NCBI GenBank assembly: GCA_964448115.1
Contig: CAYUVA010000029.1
Span: 7,125 to 56,265 of the forward strand
Direction of reading: 5' to 3'
Length of the DNA: 49,141 nucleotides
Source of the DNA: CAYUVA01 sp964448115 [NCBI: uncultured bacterium]
Lineage (GTDB): Bacteria; CAYUVA01
How positions within the stretch are numbered: position 1 is the first letter of the stretch; every line of letters begins with the position of its first letter. The position numbers and the translations under genes were made by a program. Under the pieces are notes generated by a model. It was not told the origin of the DNA, searched no databases, and saw only the letters and a program-made list of their open reading frames with translations. Positions 18,193 through 27,647 of this stretch are shown here, piece after piece.

Positions 18193-18719
18193 TGCTGCTT
18201 TTCAGGGGGAAAGACGAGTTCTTCGAGCGCTTTTTCCCGTTTCTTGAGTATCTCCAGCTCCCCCTCCAAATGCAGGATTCTATGCTCCAGGTTCTTTTTT
18301 TCTATCTCTGATTTGGTTAACTCGAAGGTCAAATTGTGCAAGATATGCGCATAGTAAAAATTTAGCCAATACTGTCTCTTAAAATTCTCCTCGGTGAACT
18401 CGATGAACCATCGAATGAGGGGTCTTACGATCTTCCTTTTAAATAGAACAATAAGCCTGCCAATCCCCTTGCGGTGTGATTTAATTTGGTGGCGGACGCT
18501 GATATTCCACTTCCCTTCGGCGCTGTGGAACTCCTGGAGTATCTCCATATCGAGATCCGGCGCCTTGTAGATCTTTTCGAGCTTGGCTTGTGCTATCTGC
18601 TGGATCTCCTCCTCGTAATATCTACCCTCTTGCTTCCTTTTTTCTATATCGCGGCGGATATCTTCCATTATCTTTTCGATATTGACCTTATCGCTGTTAA
18701 GCTCGAAGGTGTTCTCCAT
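18189..18719 (-). CDS. Coiled-coil protein of the glycosyltransferase operon
   Basis: A 176-residue charged, mostly helical protein with no enzyme motif. The N-terminus (VNIEKIMEDIRRDIEKRKQE) resembles a short helical segment often found at the front of polysaccharide-cluster methyltransferases and glycosyltransferases. The C-terminus (about 135-170) has heptad leucines typical of a coiled coil. It is the first gene of the four-gene minus-strand operon and overlaps the next gene by four bases. I infer a scaffolding or chain-length role for the transferases; function is otherwise unknown. Confidence 0.7.
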   Translation of the reverse strand: MENTFELNSDKVNIEKIMEDIRRDIEKRKQEGRYYEEEIQQIAQAKLEKIYKAPDLDMEILQEFHSAEGKWNISVRHQIKSHRKGIGRLIVLFKRKIVRPLIRWFIEFTEENFKRQYWLNFYYAHILHNLTFELTKSEIEKKNLEHRILHLEGELEILKKREKALEELVFPPEKQQ

Positions 18720-18937
18720 GATACAAGCTCCTTAGCATTTATTTTTCATTTAGGCTCAAAGCGATGTTATCTAATTTTAGGCTTTTAGTAAATCATCATA
18801 ATAGGGCTATACATATTAAAGACTATTAAACCACAAAGCATGCCCTAGTTCAGAGCAATGGGCACAAAGTCCTTTGAATGCCGGGTAAGAAAATGATAGA
18901 TCTTGAATGCTGAAGAGAACCTCGAACTGCTGGCAAA

Positions 18938-19693
18938 ATGGCAACTAAAGAGATCATCGGTACTGTCAAGAAAGCCCTGAATGATATTGAACCTGATGGC
19001 AAGCTGCTGCTCGATGTGAGTTGCGGCAAGGGAGAACTCCTGTTAGCGCTCAAGGACTCTGGCTTCAAGCTAAGGGGAACCAGGCTGGAGCGGAAATACT
19101 TCGGATTCGTGGATCTGCTTGATGGCACTGGTATCAAGGTCGATGAGCCGGTTGACCTTCTCGAGGGTCTTCCCTACCCTGATAGCTCGGTCGATGTAGT
19201 TGTCTGCATCGAGGTGCTCGAACACCTGGAGAATCATCGCCGGGCAATATCAGAGCTTTCCAGGGTGCTAAAAGCAGGAGGAATATTGATCCTGAGCACG
19301 CCGAACATCATGCGCCTGACCTCAAGGCTGCACTTTTTGTTGACCGGTTTGCACAAGGCGAGGCGCCCCGCCATCCCTTACCAAACTTCACTTGAGGAAT
19401 CGATGCGATATCATAACTACCCAGCGTACTTGCCAGTTCTGGATTATTTACTTTACGCACATCGGCTCGATATCGTCGAATTTCTCCCCTGTAACATCAA
19501 GGCGCCAGCAAGGGTGCTTTATTACTTGCTTTATCCGGCGATCATGCTTGATACATGGTTTACATTGCGCTTCAGGGAAATGGAGCTTGCAGCAAGCGGA
19601 GATTGGCGACGATTATTCAGGATGCTGACCAATCCTTATGTATTGGTGGGAGATCTTATTTTCATTAAAGCCATAAAGCTGCCGTTTAACTAA
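18938..19693 (+). CDS. SAM-dependent methyltransferase
   Basis: A 251-residue class I methyltransferase. Motif I is LLDVSCGKGELLLAL. The later motifs are SVDVVVCIEVLEHLENHRRA and LKAGGILILSTPN, the last typical of Methyltransf_11-type enzymes in polysaccharide clusters. The C-terminal half has a hydrophobic stretch (VLYYLLYPAIMLDTWFTL) that may contact the membrane. It diverges from the glycosyltransferase operon and may methylate its product, although that is by location only. It ends two bases from the convergent racemase gene, leaving no room for a terminator between them. Confidence 0.82.
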   Translation: MATKEIIGTVKKALNDIEPDGKLLLDVSCGKGELLLALKDSGFKLRGTRLERKYFGFVDLLDGTGIKVDEPVDLLEGLPYPDSSVDVVVCIEVLEHLENHRRAISELSRVLKAGGILILSTPNIMRLTSRLHFLLTGLHKARRPAIPYQTSLEESMRYHNYPAYLPVLDYLLYAHRLDIVEFLPCNIKAPARVLYYLLYPAIMLDTWFTLRFREMELAASGDWRRLFRMLTNPYVLVGDLIFIKAIKLPFN

Positions 19694-19694
19694 C

Positions 19695-20453
19695 TCAAAT
19701 ATTGAAGATATTTATACCCGTAACAGCTGATGCAGCCCTCTTAAACGCTTCCTTGTCTCCAGAACAAATAAACTGTAACTTCCCATTAGATTCAGGGGGT
19801 ATCTTAAGCGAATTATATACCCTGACTGCCTGTTTTGCGACCGCCTCGGCAGGGCTGAAGATCCTGATATCGTAAGGGGCAAGCTCCCTTATCAGTGGGG
19901 TCAGAAAATGATAATGCGTACATCCAAGAACCAAATTTTCAACACCCTGGCTAAAAATTGGGTCAAGGATCCTCTTTAGTATATCCCTTGCGACATCGCC
20001 GTTGACCTCTCCCTTTTCCACAAGCTTGGCAAGCCCTGCGGTGCAATGTGTATATACCATGCGGTCATCCGCGAAGCGCTTGAGCAGATCGCGGTATTTT
20101 TTTCCCTCTGAGGTGGTCTGGGTCAACAGGATAGCCACCGCTTCATTGCTGTTAACCGATGCTGGCTTCACCGCTGGCTCCACGCCGACAAAGGGTAGAT
20201 CAAAACGCCGGCGAAGATGCTCGATGGCAGCGACGGTGGCTGTATTGCAGGCGACCACGATCATAGCAGCTCCCATTGATTTGAGCATCTGTGTAATAGT
20301 GCTGCTAAACTCGATGATCTCCTTACTGGTTCGCTCGCCATAAGGGAAATGCGCATTATCGCCATAGTAAACGATATCTGCATCCGGCAGAAGCCTCCTC
20401 ACCTCAAGCAATATGGAAAGCCCACCGATACCGCTATCGAACATACCGATCAT
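19695..20453 (-). CDS. murI: Glutamate racemase
   Basis: Converts L- to D-glutamate for peptidoglycan. Visible family motifs are MFDSGIGGLSIL at the N-terminus, VVACNTATVAA with one catalytic cysteine, and LVLGCTHYHFL with the other. The size (252 residues from the ATG at 20453) is normal. The frame extends 27 bases further to a TTG at 20480, but the family starts just before the FDSGIGG motif, so the ATG is preferred. It stands alone on its strand and converges on the methyltransferase. Confidence 0.93.
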   Translation of the reverse strand: MIGMFDSGIGGLSILLEVRRLLPDADIVYYGDNAHFPYGERTSKEIIEFSSTITQMLKSMGAAMIVVACNTATVAAIEHLRRRFDLPFVGVEPAVKPASVNSNEAVAILLTQTTSEGKKYRDLLKRFADDRMVYTHCTAGLAKLVEKGEVNGDVARDILKRILDPIFSQGVENLVLGCTHYHFLTPLIRELAPYDIRIFSPAEAVAKQAVRVYNSLKIPPESNGKLQFICSGDKEAFKRAASAVTGINIFNI

Positions 20454-20607
20454 GAGGATGCGATCGTAGCAGAAAACCAACCGCTATTGTACCCGCACAA
20501 GCATTAATATACAGAGGTGCGCATGTTTTTTTCCTTATGGCTTGCCTTATGCCCCATAACATGTAAGTAGGGCCGAAGCCTAATAAAATCAGGCTGCATC
20601 ACTTCCC

Positions 20608-23022
20608 CTACTCTATGGTTAAATATGGCCAGAGGTGGCTCTGGTTGCCATCGAGGTCCCTGGCGCGGATCTCAAGTAAATATGCCCCTGAAGCTCCCTC
20701 TAGATCGCCACGACCAAAGGCTATCGAAAGCCCATAAACACCATCACCACGAGCGAAATCTCCGTGATACCCATCATCGAAAAAGTACAATCCCGCAGGC
20801 TGCCCGGCAAAATAAAGCTGCACTTCCATTATATTGCCTAGACCTTGCGGGTCAGATACCGCTGCCAGAATACGCAAAATGCCCCCACGATCCTCTGAAA
20901 GTTCGGTATCAAAATAGCCCGCTGCCAGAATGTTCGGCGCATCACCACCCCTTGAAGATGCGATCACAGCAAGATCATACAAAATGCGCCAATCATTCGC
21001 TACAGCAAATAGATCTGCGCCGCTACCAAAGCCTTTGTCTCCACCTTCTCCCTCGGAGATCTCAAGAAATGGCCACAGATAGCTGATGCCTCCGCGGTCA
21101 TCAGTGGCTTTAAGCTCGATTAGCAGCTCCACAGGCGGAATTCCCGGCTCGATGAATACATCGCTTAGCCAGTAGATTCCCTGCGAACCGCCGAGTTCAG
21201 GGAGCTTTAATCCAGTAGGCGAGCCCTGGTACCAGACCTCAACCTCCTCGACCGTACCATCTGCGTCTGATGTCCAGGCGACCAGATCAAGATACCCCCC
21301 TGATTGCGATGTTATCTGCGTGCCCAGGTAGCCTGCCATCAATATCTTGGGACGATAGTTGAATGGAGTCGGCGTGCTGGTCGGATGTGGAGTCCTGGTC
21401 GCAGTCGGGGTCGTGGTCGGCGTAGCTCTCGGCGTAGGGGTTATATCCCCAGTGAGGACGATATTGCCATCCGCATAGCCCCAGACGCCGGTTTGTACAT
21501 CCTTGCCCTTTAGCTGCCAGAAATACTCTCCAGCAGCAAGCTGTGCGCCCATGTCATCGGTGCCATCCCAGCGCTGCGTCTCGCTGAAGTACTCATATTG
21601 CCCCGCATAAGTCCAGCGCCGAAGCAGCTCCTGGTCCGCGCTAAGTATGGACAGGCTGATGTTCTCGATCATATCCTCGGGCGGCTCGGCATTGCCGTAC
21701 ATGGTGAACAGCGTCGTATCCTGGAAGCCATCCCCATCTGGTGAGAACGGATTTGGGCTGACCTCCACGAAGAAAAGCGGTCCCTCCCCTGTTGGCGTAG
21801 CGGTCGGCGTTGCGGTCATGATAGTACCGGTTACGGTTGGTGTAACCGTCGGCGTCTCGGTGATTGTTGGCGTGAATGTCGGAGTCGTTGTCGGGGTCGA
21901 GGTTGGAGTCGGAATGAACTTCTTGAGCGCGTAGAGCTTGTGATCCTTGGAGCCGAAGAAGATGTACTGTTCGGGACCGATTGCAGGCGATGACCAGACC
22001 TCGTCTCCGGTCTCATAAGACCAGAGTAAATGACCATCCTTATCGAGGCAATATGCCTTGCCATCCCTTGAGCCAAAGTAGATGTTCTCATTCAAGTCAA
22101 TAGCTGGAGAGCTTATAATCTCGCCACCGGTGTTGTACTGCCAATCTTTAAGTCCGGTTGTAGCATCAATTGCATACATCACGCCGTTGGCGCTTCCGCA
22201 GTAGATGGTTCCGCTGGGAGCGATGCCAGGCGAACATCTCGACTCGCCGCCGATGTTGAAGCTCCAGTTTACAGAACCTGCTGAGCTAAGTGAATACAAC
22301 TTTTGATCCTTGCTGGCAAAGTAGATATTGCCATTTTCATCGATTGCCGGCGATGAGGCTATGATATCACCTGTTTCATAAGACCAAAGCAGAGTGCCAT
22401 CCGAATTGATGGCATAAAGAAAGTTATCAAGAGAACCAGCATAAGCGATCCCAGAATCGGTTACCGCCGGCGCTGCATAAACCGCATCATCTGTTTCATA
22501 TTTCCAGACCGTTGAGCCACCTTGCGTTATGCAATATATCTTTGAGTCTGCACAGCCGAAGTACAGATTGCCGTCAGCGCCGATGGTTACTGAGCTCATT
22601 ACCCAGCCACCGGTACTGTACTGCCATTTCAGTGTTCCATCCGAGTTGAGAGCGACCAGGCGATTCATATCTCCGACAAAGATAGTGCCGTCATCTGCCA
22701 CGGCAGGGGTACTGAAGACATTGACACTCAGTTGATAGGACCACCTGAGGAAGCCATTGAAGCCTACCGCATAGATTTTACTGAAGCTGCCGATAGTGCC
22801 TATGTATATAGTCCCATAGTGCCCTAGAACAGGGGAGTTGATTATTGAGCCGTCAGCAACATAACTCCATTTTAGCCAGGCATCCGGGCTGCCGGCTAGC
22901 TCGACATATCCAGTATGCGCACCATTCTGCTGGAACTGCGTCCAGGGGGACTGCGACCAGGCAGGCATTGCCGCCAAGCCGATGGTGAGTGCGATTATCA
23001 TTATCAGTGCTATCTTTTTCAT
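20608..23022 (-). CDS. Secreted PQQ-type beta-propeller protein with Thr-Pro linkers and repeated C-terminal domains
   Basis: A signal peptide (MKKIALIMIIALTIGLAAMPAWS) opens an 804-residue protein. Residues about 30-370 are PQQ/YVTN-like propeller blades repeating 'aIdxxGxxxWxYxTG' and 'SSPAIxxxGxIYFGS'. A Thr-Pro linker leads to a FlgD-type Ig domain (VSPNPFSPDGDGFQD). A second linker leads to two copies of a domain of about 100 residues that starts AGYxxT and ends LWPxL. The same domain occurs in the peptidase at 29537. The frame opens at a TTG at 23028; the ATG at 23022 is preferred. It is probably a cell-surface or secreted adhesion/binding protein; ligand unknown. Confidence 0.85.
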   Translation of the reverse strand: MKKIALIMIIALTIGLAAMPAWSQSPWTQFQQNGAHTGYVELAGSPDAWLKWSYVADGSIINSPVLGHYGTIYIGTIGSFSKIYAVGFNGFLRWSYQLSVNVFSTPAVADDGTIFVGDMNRLVALNSDGTLKWQYSTGGWVMSSVTIGADGNLYFGCADSKIYCITQGGSTVWKYETDDAVYAAPAVTDSGIAYAGSLDNFLYAINSDGTLLWSYETGDIIASSPAIDENGNIYFASKDQKLYSLSSAGSVNWSFNIGGESRCSPGIAPSGTIYCGSANGVMYAIDATTGLKDWQYNTGGEIISSPAIDLNENIYFGSRDGKAYCLDKDGHLLWSYETGDEVWSSPAIGPEQYIFFGSKDHKLYALKKFIPTPTSTPTTTPTFTPTITETPTVTPTVTGTIMTATPTATPTGEGPLFFVEVSPNPFSPDGDGFQDTTLFTMYGNAEPPEDMIENISLSILSADQELLRRWTYAGQYEYFSETQRWDGTDDMGAQLAAGEYFWQLKGKDVQTGVWGYADGNIVLTGDITPTPRATPTTTPTATRTPHPTSTPTPFNYRPKILMAGYLGTQITSQSGGYLDLVAWTSDADGTVEEVEVWYQGSPTGLKLPELGGSQGIYWLSDVFIEPGIPPVELLIELKATDDRGGISYLWPFLEISEGEGGDKGFGSGADLFAVANDWRILYDLAVIASSRGGDAPNILAAGYFDTELSEDRGGILRILAAVSDPQGLGNIMEVQLYFAGQPAGLYFFDDGYHGDFARGDGVYGLSIAFGRGDLEGASGAYLLEIRARDLDGNQSHLWPYLTIE
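21362..21440. repeat. Low-complexity Thr-Pro-coding repeat
   Basis: Degenerate repeats of about six bases (GGCGT/GGTCG types on the plus strand) code on the minus strand for the second Thr-Pro linker of the propeller protein. A similar stretch at about 21790-21915 codes for the first linker. These are coding repeats, not a CRISPR array, and may vary in length between strains. Confidence 0.7.
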
Positions 23023-23124
23023 TGGCAACCTGCACCTCGTATAGTATCCATCGTAGTTATCAACGGTATATTGGTATCATCCTGATCCGCAATAAGAGGC
23101 ATAAAATATTATCTAACGCTATGA

Positions 23125-23784
23125 TTACTTTTTTGTTGATGGGAGATTTCCATTCTTTCTCAGCCGTCTGATCCTTCCCTTGACCGAACCGTAGCTGGTA
23201 CCGAGTTCCTCGGCGATTACCCTCTTAGGCTTTTTGATATTTTCAACAAGGTAGCGATCCCGTTCCTTAGTCCAGACAAACTTCCTTCTGTTCTTCTGCT
23301 TGATATAGCCGATCGATTTAAGCCGGTGTATTCTACCCTTTATTGAGGCGATAGTCGTTCCCAGCTTCTCCGCTAGCTCGGCATTGGTGAGATGAAGGTT
23401 CTCCTTGATGAATCTATCTTTTTTTTCGTCCCAGGCGCATAGTCGCCTAAGTTTTAAGGCTTTCAATCTCCATTGTATTAGCTTTGGGTCAGTGTTCAAT
23501 GCCTCGGCAAGTTGCTGGTTGCTGTTGGTCTGATAATGGTTTCTGAGATAATCATCTCGTTCCTTGCCCCAAAACTGGGAGCGATCCAGCATCTTCACCA
23601 CGCCATCGAAGTCGATTTTAATGGCGCTTAGCTGATCCTCTAGCACCTTGCCGAGCTTGTTATATTCCTTTATATAGACAATATCTCCAGGTTGGTATAT
23701 TTTTAGAAAATTTATCCCCGTCCTCTTGGCGGTTCGTATATTTCTGGCTCTTTCCTTTATCTTTTTAAGCCTATCGTTGTTCAT
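23125..23784 (-). CDS. Three-repeat SANT/Myb-like helix-turn-helix protein
   Basis: A strongly basic protein of 219 residues. After a KOW/Tudor-like start (YQPGDIVYIKEYNKLGKV) it has three tandem units, each beginning with Trp-x-Lys/Glu-Lys/Glu-x-Asp and ending in a recognition-type helix: (1) WGKERDDYL with QLAEALNT, (2) WDEKKDRFI with ELAEKLGTTIASIKGRI, (3) WTKERDRYL with VIAEELGTSYGSVKGRI. This is the pattern of Myb/SANT-like DNA-binding repeats. The ATG at 23784 is chosen over 23802 because AAGGA lies nine bases ahead of it. Probably a DNA-binding regulator or structural protein; target unknown. It stands alone. Confidence 0.72.
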   Translation of the reverse strand: MNNDRLKKIKERARNIRTAKRTGINFLKIYQPGDIVYIKEYNKLGKVLEDQLSAIKIDFDGVVKMLDRSQFWGKERDDYLRNHYQTNSNQQLAEALNTDPKLIQWRLKALKLRRLCAWDEKKDRFIKENLHLTNAELAEKLGTTIASIKGRIHRLKSIGYIKQKNRRKFVWTKERDRYLVENIKKPKRVIAEELGTSYGSVKGRIRRLRKNGNLPSTKK

Positions 23785-23999
23785 GATGTAATATCCTTTC
23801 ATCTTTTTTTTGTTGATTATATAAGAATAATTGAAAAAAATAAAGCCACCAACTAGTTCGGTCGGTTTGTAAATGTCTTGTGAGATCTAGTTGTTTCTCC
23901 CTTGTTAAACTGAAAAGATTTTGATAGATTCCAGATCATGGAAGTAGTTAGCCATCTTAGTGAATATACCATTGATAAAATACTACAAGGAGTGCTGCT

Positions 24000-25163
24000 A
24001 TGAAGGGATTAGTCTTGGACGCTAAATGGGATCCTAAGCCGGACTATAAACTGAGCGATTTCGAGAGATCGACTGGAAAAGCGATAACTGGTTCGTCGGT
24101 TTGGAGAGATCCCAAGCTGGAGGTTAGGGAATGGGAGATGCCAAAGCCTGGCGATAACGATGTTTTAATAAAGGTCAAGGCTTGCGGGGTATGCGGCTCG
24201 GATATGCATTTCTACGAGACCGATGAGGATAACTACATACTCTATCCTGGCTTGACGAAATTCCCGACCATACTGGGACACGAGTTTTCTGGACAAGTAG
24301 TTGAGGTCGGCAAGAGGGTGAATGACCTGAAGGTTGGCGACATGGTTACGGTCGAGGAGATGATGTGGTGCGGGCGCTGCAAGCCTTGTAGAGCGGGATT
24401 CCCCAATCACTGTACCAACCTCGAGGAGCTTGGATTCACCATCCCCGGCGCTGATGCCGAGTATATTGCGGTTGATGCCAAGTACTGCTGGAAGCTCGAT
24501 GAGCTGAAAAGGCAGTATTCGGATGATGAGACCATATACGAGGTTGGAGCTACCGTGGAGCCAACCTCTGTGGCTTATAACAGCATTTTCGTTCGCGGGC
24601 AGGGATTTCAACCGGGGGCTTATTTCGTGGTTTTTGGAGTTGGACCTATCGGGCTTGCTGCTATTCAATTGGCTAGATCCGCTGGTGCCAGTTTGATCAT
24701 CGCCTTCGAGGTATCAAAGGGAAGACTGGAATTGGCAAGAAAGCTGGGTGTTGACTATGCCTTCCATCCGGATGAGATAGATACAAGTCCTGGCCAGGTG
24801 GTCATGGACTTGACCCACGGCGAGGGCGCTGATTTCATCCTGGAGGCTGCTGGCGTCCCTGAGTTTTGCATCCTTGAAGCCGAGAAATGCCTGGCGGTCA
24901 ATGGTAAAATATCACAGATTGGGAGGGCGGCAGATCGTGTGCCCATGTACATCGAGGTGCTCCAGGTGCGCAGGGGGCAGCTTTTCGGCTCACAGGGACA
25001 CTCGGGACATAATATCTTTCCCAATGTCATTCGCATGATGGCTGCCGGATTGGTTGATAATACTAAGATAATCACAGCCAGATTCCCCTTGGATAAGGCA
25101 GTGGATGCAATTGCCCAATCTACCTCCCGCCAGGACGGCAAGATCATCATTAAACCGGAGTAA
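24000..25163 (+). CDS. Zinc-dependent medium-chain dehydrogenase (scyllo-inosose 3-dehydrogenase-like)
   Basis: A 387-residue MDR-superfamily enzyme. The catalytic zinc region is ACGVCGSDMHFYE with GHEF, the structural zinc cysteines are in CGRCKPCRAGFPNHC, and the NAD-binding glycine motif is VFGVGPIGLAAIQLA. The N-terminus (MKGLVLDAKWDPKPDY) and the long pre-catalytic extension recall the Thermotoga-type dehydrogenase annotated as scyllo-inosose 3-dehydrogenase in inositol breakdown. That assignment is from memory and would need a search. AAGGAG precedes the ATG. The next dehydrogenase starts three bases after the stop, so the two are an operon. Confidence 0.78.
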   Translation: MKGLVLDAKWDPKPDYKLSDFERSTGKAITGSSVWRDPKLEVREWEMPKPGDNDVLIKVKACGVCGSDMHFYETDEDNYILYPGLTKFPTILGHEFSGQVVEVGKRVNDLKVGDMVTVEEMMWCGRCKPCRAGFPNHCTNLEELGFTIPGADAEYIAVDAKYCWKLDELKRQYSDDETIYEVGATVEPTSVAYNSIFVRGQGFQPGAYFVVFGVGPIGLAAIQLARSAGASLIIAFEVSKGRLELARKLGVDYAFHPDEIDTSPGQVVMDLTHGEGADFILEAAGVPEFCILEAEKCLAVNGKISQIGRAADRVPMYIEVLQVRRGQLFGSQGHSGHNIFPNVIRMMAAGLVDNTKIITARFPLDKAVDAIAQSTSRQDGKIIIKPE

Positions 25164-25166
25164 ATT

Positions 25167-26195
25167 ATGGTCGAAAAAGAATTGATGTCAGCCGCTGTAT
25201 TCGAGGATGAAGGAAAGCTGGCATTAAAAGAGATACCAATCCCTCGCATCACCAAGCCTGACCATGTCCTTCTCAAGGTTGAGGCGGCAAGTATCTGTGG
25301 AACCGATATAAAGATCCTGCAAGTGCCACCATTGCATCCAGCAGAAAAGGGTATAGTTCTGGGGCATGAGTATGTCGGCACCGTGGTCGATAAGGGAGAG
25401 GCTTGCCAGCATCTAAAGGTCGGCGACCTGGCAGCGGTCGATCCTAATATCACCTGTGGATACTGCTTTTTCTGTCGTAACGGACAGCCAAATATGTGCC
25501 TGAACATGACCACACTGGGGATATTCAAGGACGGTGGATTCGCCGAGTATAGCGTTGCACCGGCCAAGGCACTGCACAAGGTGAAGAAGGACATTCCCCC
25601 TGAGCTTGCCGTCTATGCTGAGCCTCTTTCCTGTATCGTAAATGCCTTTGATAAGCTGGACTTCAAGATCGGCTCCAAGGTATTGGTGCTCGGAGCCGGT
25701 CCCATCGGGCTTTACTTCATCATGTTCTTCGTCAAGTCATTCTCCTCGCTGGTTGCGGTATCCGAGCCAAATAACTATCGAAGAAACTATGCGGAAAAAC
25801 TGGGTGCGAATCTGGTCATCGATCCCAATGAGGGCGATCTTTTCAAGATCTCCGAGGAACATACCAAGGTCGGCTTCGATATAGTGGTCGATGCGGTGGG
25901 CACATTGCTCCCCCAAGCGCTGAAGCTGGTGAGAAAAGGGGGAACTATCCTTATGTTTGGAATGAACGATCAGGAGCAATCCACCATTGCACCATACTAT
26001 CTGACAAGGTATGAGATAAAGCTATTGGGCACTTTTATCTCCAACTTTTCCTTTGCCAGGGCAATTAGTCTGATCGAATCGCGGAGATTACCTCTCGATA
26101 AGGTTATAACTCACCGCATCCCGCTATCCTCGATCAGCGATGGTATCAAGTGGATGGAAAGCGGCGAGGCGCTCAAGATCATCGTAAAACCTTAG
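25167..26195 (+). CDS. Zinc-dependent medium-chain alcohol/polyol dehydrogenase
   Basis: A 342-residue MDR enzyme of sorbitol/threonine dehydrogenase type. Catalytic zinc residues lie in ASICGTDIKI and LGHEY. The structural zinc loop CGYCFFCRNGQPNMC has all four cysteines, and the cofactor motif is VLGAGPIGLYFI. It is immediately downstream of another dehydrogenase and probably oxidises or epimerises a related polyol. The substrate cannot be set from sequence; no kinase, transporter or aldolase of a sugar pathway is adjacent. Confidence 0.85.
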   Translation: MVEKELMSAAVFEDEGKLALKEIPIPRITKPDHVLLKVEAASICGTDIKILQVPPLHPAEKGIVLGHEYVGTVVDKGEACQHLKVGDLAAVDPNITCGYCFFCRNGQPNMCLNMTTLGIFKDGGFAEYSVAPAKALHKVKKDIPPELAVYAEPLSCIVNAFDKLDFKIGSKVLVLGAGPIGLYFIMFFVKSFSSLVAVSEPNNYRRNYAEKLGANLVIDPNEGDLFKISEEHTKVGFDIVVDAVGTLLPQALKLVRKGGTILMFGMNDQEQSTIAPYYLTRYEIKLLGTFISNFSFARAISLIESRRLPLDKVITHRIPLSSISDGIKWMESGEALKIIVKP

Positions 26196-26246
26196 CAATA
26201 CACGCGATAGTTCTTATCTAGGGAAAGTATCCCTGTAATTGTAATT

Positions 26247-27608
26247 GTGTCAAAAAATACAAATAATTCGGCAAAGCAGACTGAACATAAGGCTAGCCAG
26301 AACCATCTGCTAAACCTATGCTTTGAGAGCCTCTCCAACGGAAAGGATATCCTGCTTAGCTCTAGCCCCGGCTGCGGGAAGACTTATCTACTCAAGCGGT
26401 TAGGTGAGATGTTCTCCAAGGATAGAAAAAGGAGATACATCTACTTTGATTGCCGCTGGATATGCACCACTCCACAGAGGTTCATAAAAGAGCTTTTATC
26501 CAGGATAATCAACGAATTATACTCGAAATCCAATCATCGCCGCCGACTTATTACCAAACTCAGGGATTCTTTATTGAACGAGGCAGGGATCAGACTCATC
26601 GATCCCAGGCAAACAAGACTACAGATAGATATTTACTCACCGGATAAGGGTTTTTACTTGCAGCTCGAAGAAGGGTTGCGACTAATTAAGTCCTTATTAA
26701 ATGATCTTGCTTTGCAGCTTATATTTGCCTGGGATAACTTCGAGGAAACTCAGACTCTGCGTAATTATCCAGATATGCATGATTTTATGGAGAAGTTTTG
26801 CGAGCTTATTATCTGCGATGATGTGATCAAAAATATTATTACACTTGGATGCGAGATTCAGCTTCGGAGTTGTAATCATAAGCTAGTAAGATATCGAATG
26901 ATTCCATTCAACCTGGATGATATCAAGGCTCTTAAAAGGTTTTCTGCACCTGTCGCTCAGGAGTTCGCATATTTCACTGGGGGAAAACCGTTATACCTTG
27001 ACATCTTCAGCACTTATTATCAGGACTTGAGCGAGGAAGAGCGGCTATCCGATAAGAAGGCTATTATGACAGTGCTTAGATATGTACTGTGGGATCTTTT
27101 ATCAGACAATGGCATGTTGAATAGCTATGTGGAGAGGATGCTTATCGATAGACTATCCAGGGCAAGGGGCTATGGTGTGCTCAAGGAGATATTAAGTGTC
27201 CTTAGCCAGCAACCAGGCGCCAAGCTCAAGGATATCTCGGACCAAATAGGCAGGATCCGCTCCAGTACACTTAACTATCTTAAGGAGTTACAAGCTGTTT
27301 ATCTAATCGAACGGCGGGGTTATCATTACTTCATCGCTGACCCGATCCTCTCAATGTACCTTAGGTTCAACAGCCAGTATCCACTTTCCAGGTTGAGTTG
27401 GAGGGATATAGATGACAAACTTATTGATAGTATTTATCCAAGCGAGTTTAAGTTTGCCGAGCTGGTTTACAGCCTGAACCTGATGGAGGAGGATAGCATA
27501 AAGCCGACCAAACGAAGGGAAAAAAGACCGCCCGCCAAGGATAAAAAAACGAAGGCTAAACCCACTGAAAACACTATAACTAGGGCATTCAAGCCAGAGA
27601 TAGACTGA
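26247..27608 (+). CDS. AAA-type ATPase with C-terminal winged helix
   Basis: A 453-residue P-loop protein starting at GTG. Walker A is SSPGCGKTYLL near residue 38, and Walker B is LIFAWDNFEE. After the ATPase core, a winged-helix region (LKDISDQIGRIRSSTLNYLKEL) and a basic tail rich in Lys and Pro follow. The layout is that of the archaeal-ATPase/Orc1-Cdc6-like STAND group, which are often regulators or mobile-element-linked. No mobile element is visible here. It follows the second dehydrogenase by 51 bases on the same strand, but functional linkage is not evident. Confidence 0.75.
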   Translation: MSKNTNNSAKQTEHKASQNHLLNLCFESLSNGKDILLSSSPGCGKTYLLKRLGEMFSKDRKRRYIYFDCRWICTTPQRFIKELLSRIINELYSKSNHRRRLITKLRDSLLNEAGIRLIDPRQTRLQIDIYSPDKGFYLQLEEGLRLIKSLLNDLALQLIFAWDNFEETQTLRNYPDMHDFMEKFCELIICDDVIKNIITLGCEIQLRSCNHKLVRYRMIPFNLDDIKALKRFSAPVAQEFAYFTGGKPLYLDIFSTYYQDLSEEERLSDKKAIMTVLRYVLWDLLSDNGMLNSYVERMLIDRLSRARGYGVLKEILSVLSQQPGAKLKDISDQIGRIRSSTLNYLKELQAVYLIERRGYHYFIADPILSMYLRFNSQYPLSRLSWRDIDDKLIDSIYPSEFKFAELVYSLNLMEEDSIKPTKRREKRPPAKDKKTKAKPTENTITRAFKPEID

Positions 27609-27614
27609 TCTGAT

Positions 27615-27639
27615 ATTCCCAAGATGGAGGGCTGGGAAT
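27615..27639. terminator. Short hairpin between convergent genes
   Basis: ATTCCCA (27615-27621) and TGGGAAT (27633-27639) form a perfect seven-base stem with an 11-base loop between two converging genes. No T-run follows on either strand, so terminator function is only a guess from position. Confidence 0.3.
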
Positions 27640-27647
27640 GGAAAGCT

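Noticed and set aside
21790-21915. Short regular repeats suggesting a CRISPR or tandem array
   Set aside because: They are in frame and encode a Thr-Pro linker; there are no unique spacers and no cas genes.
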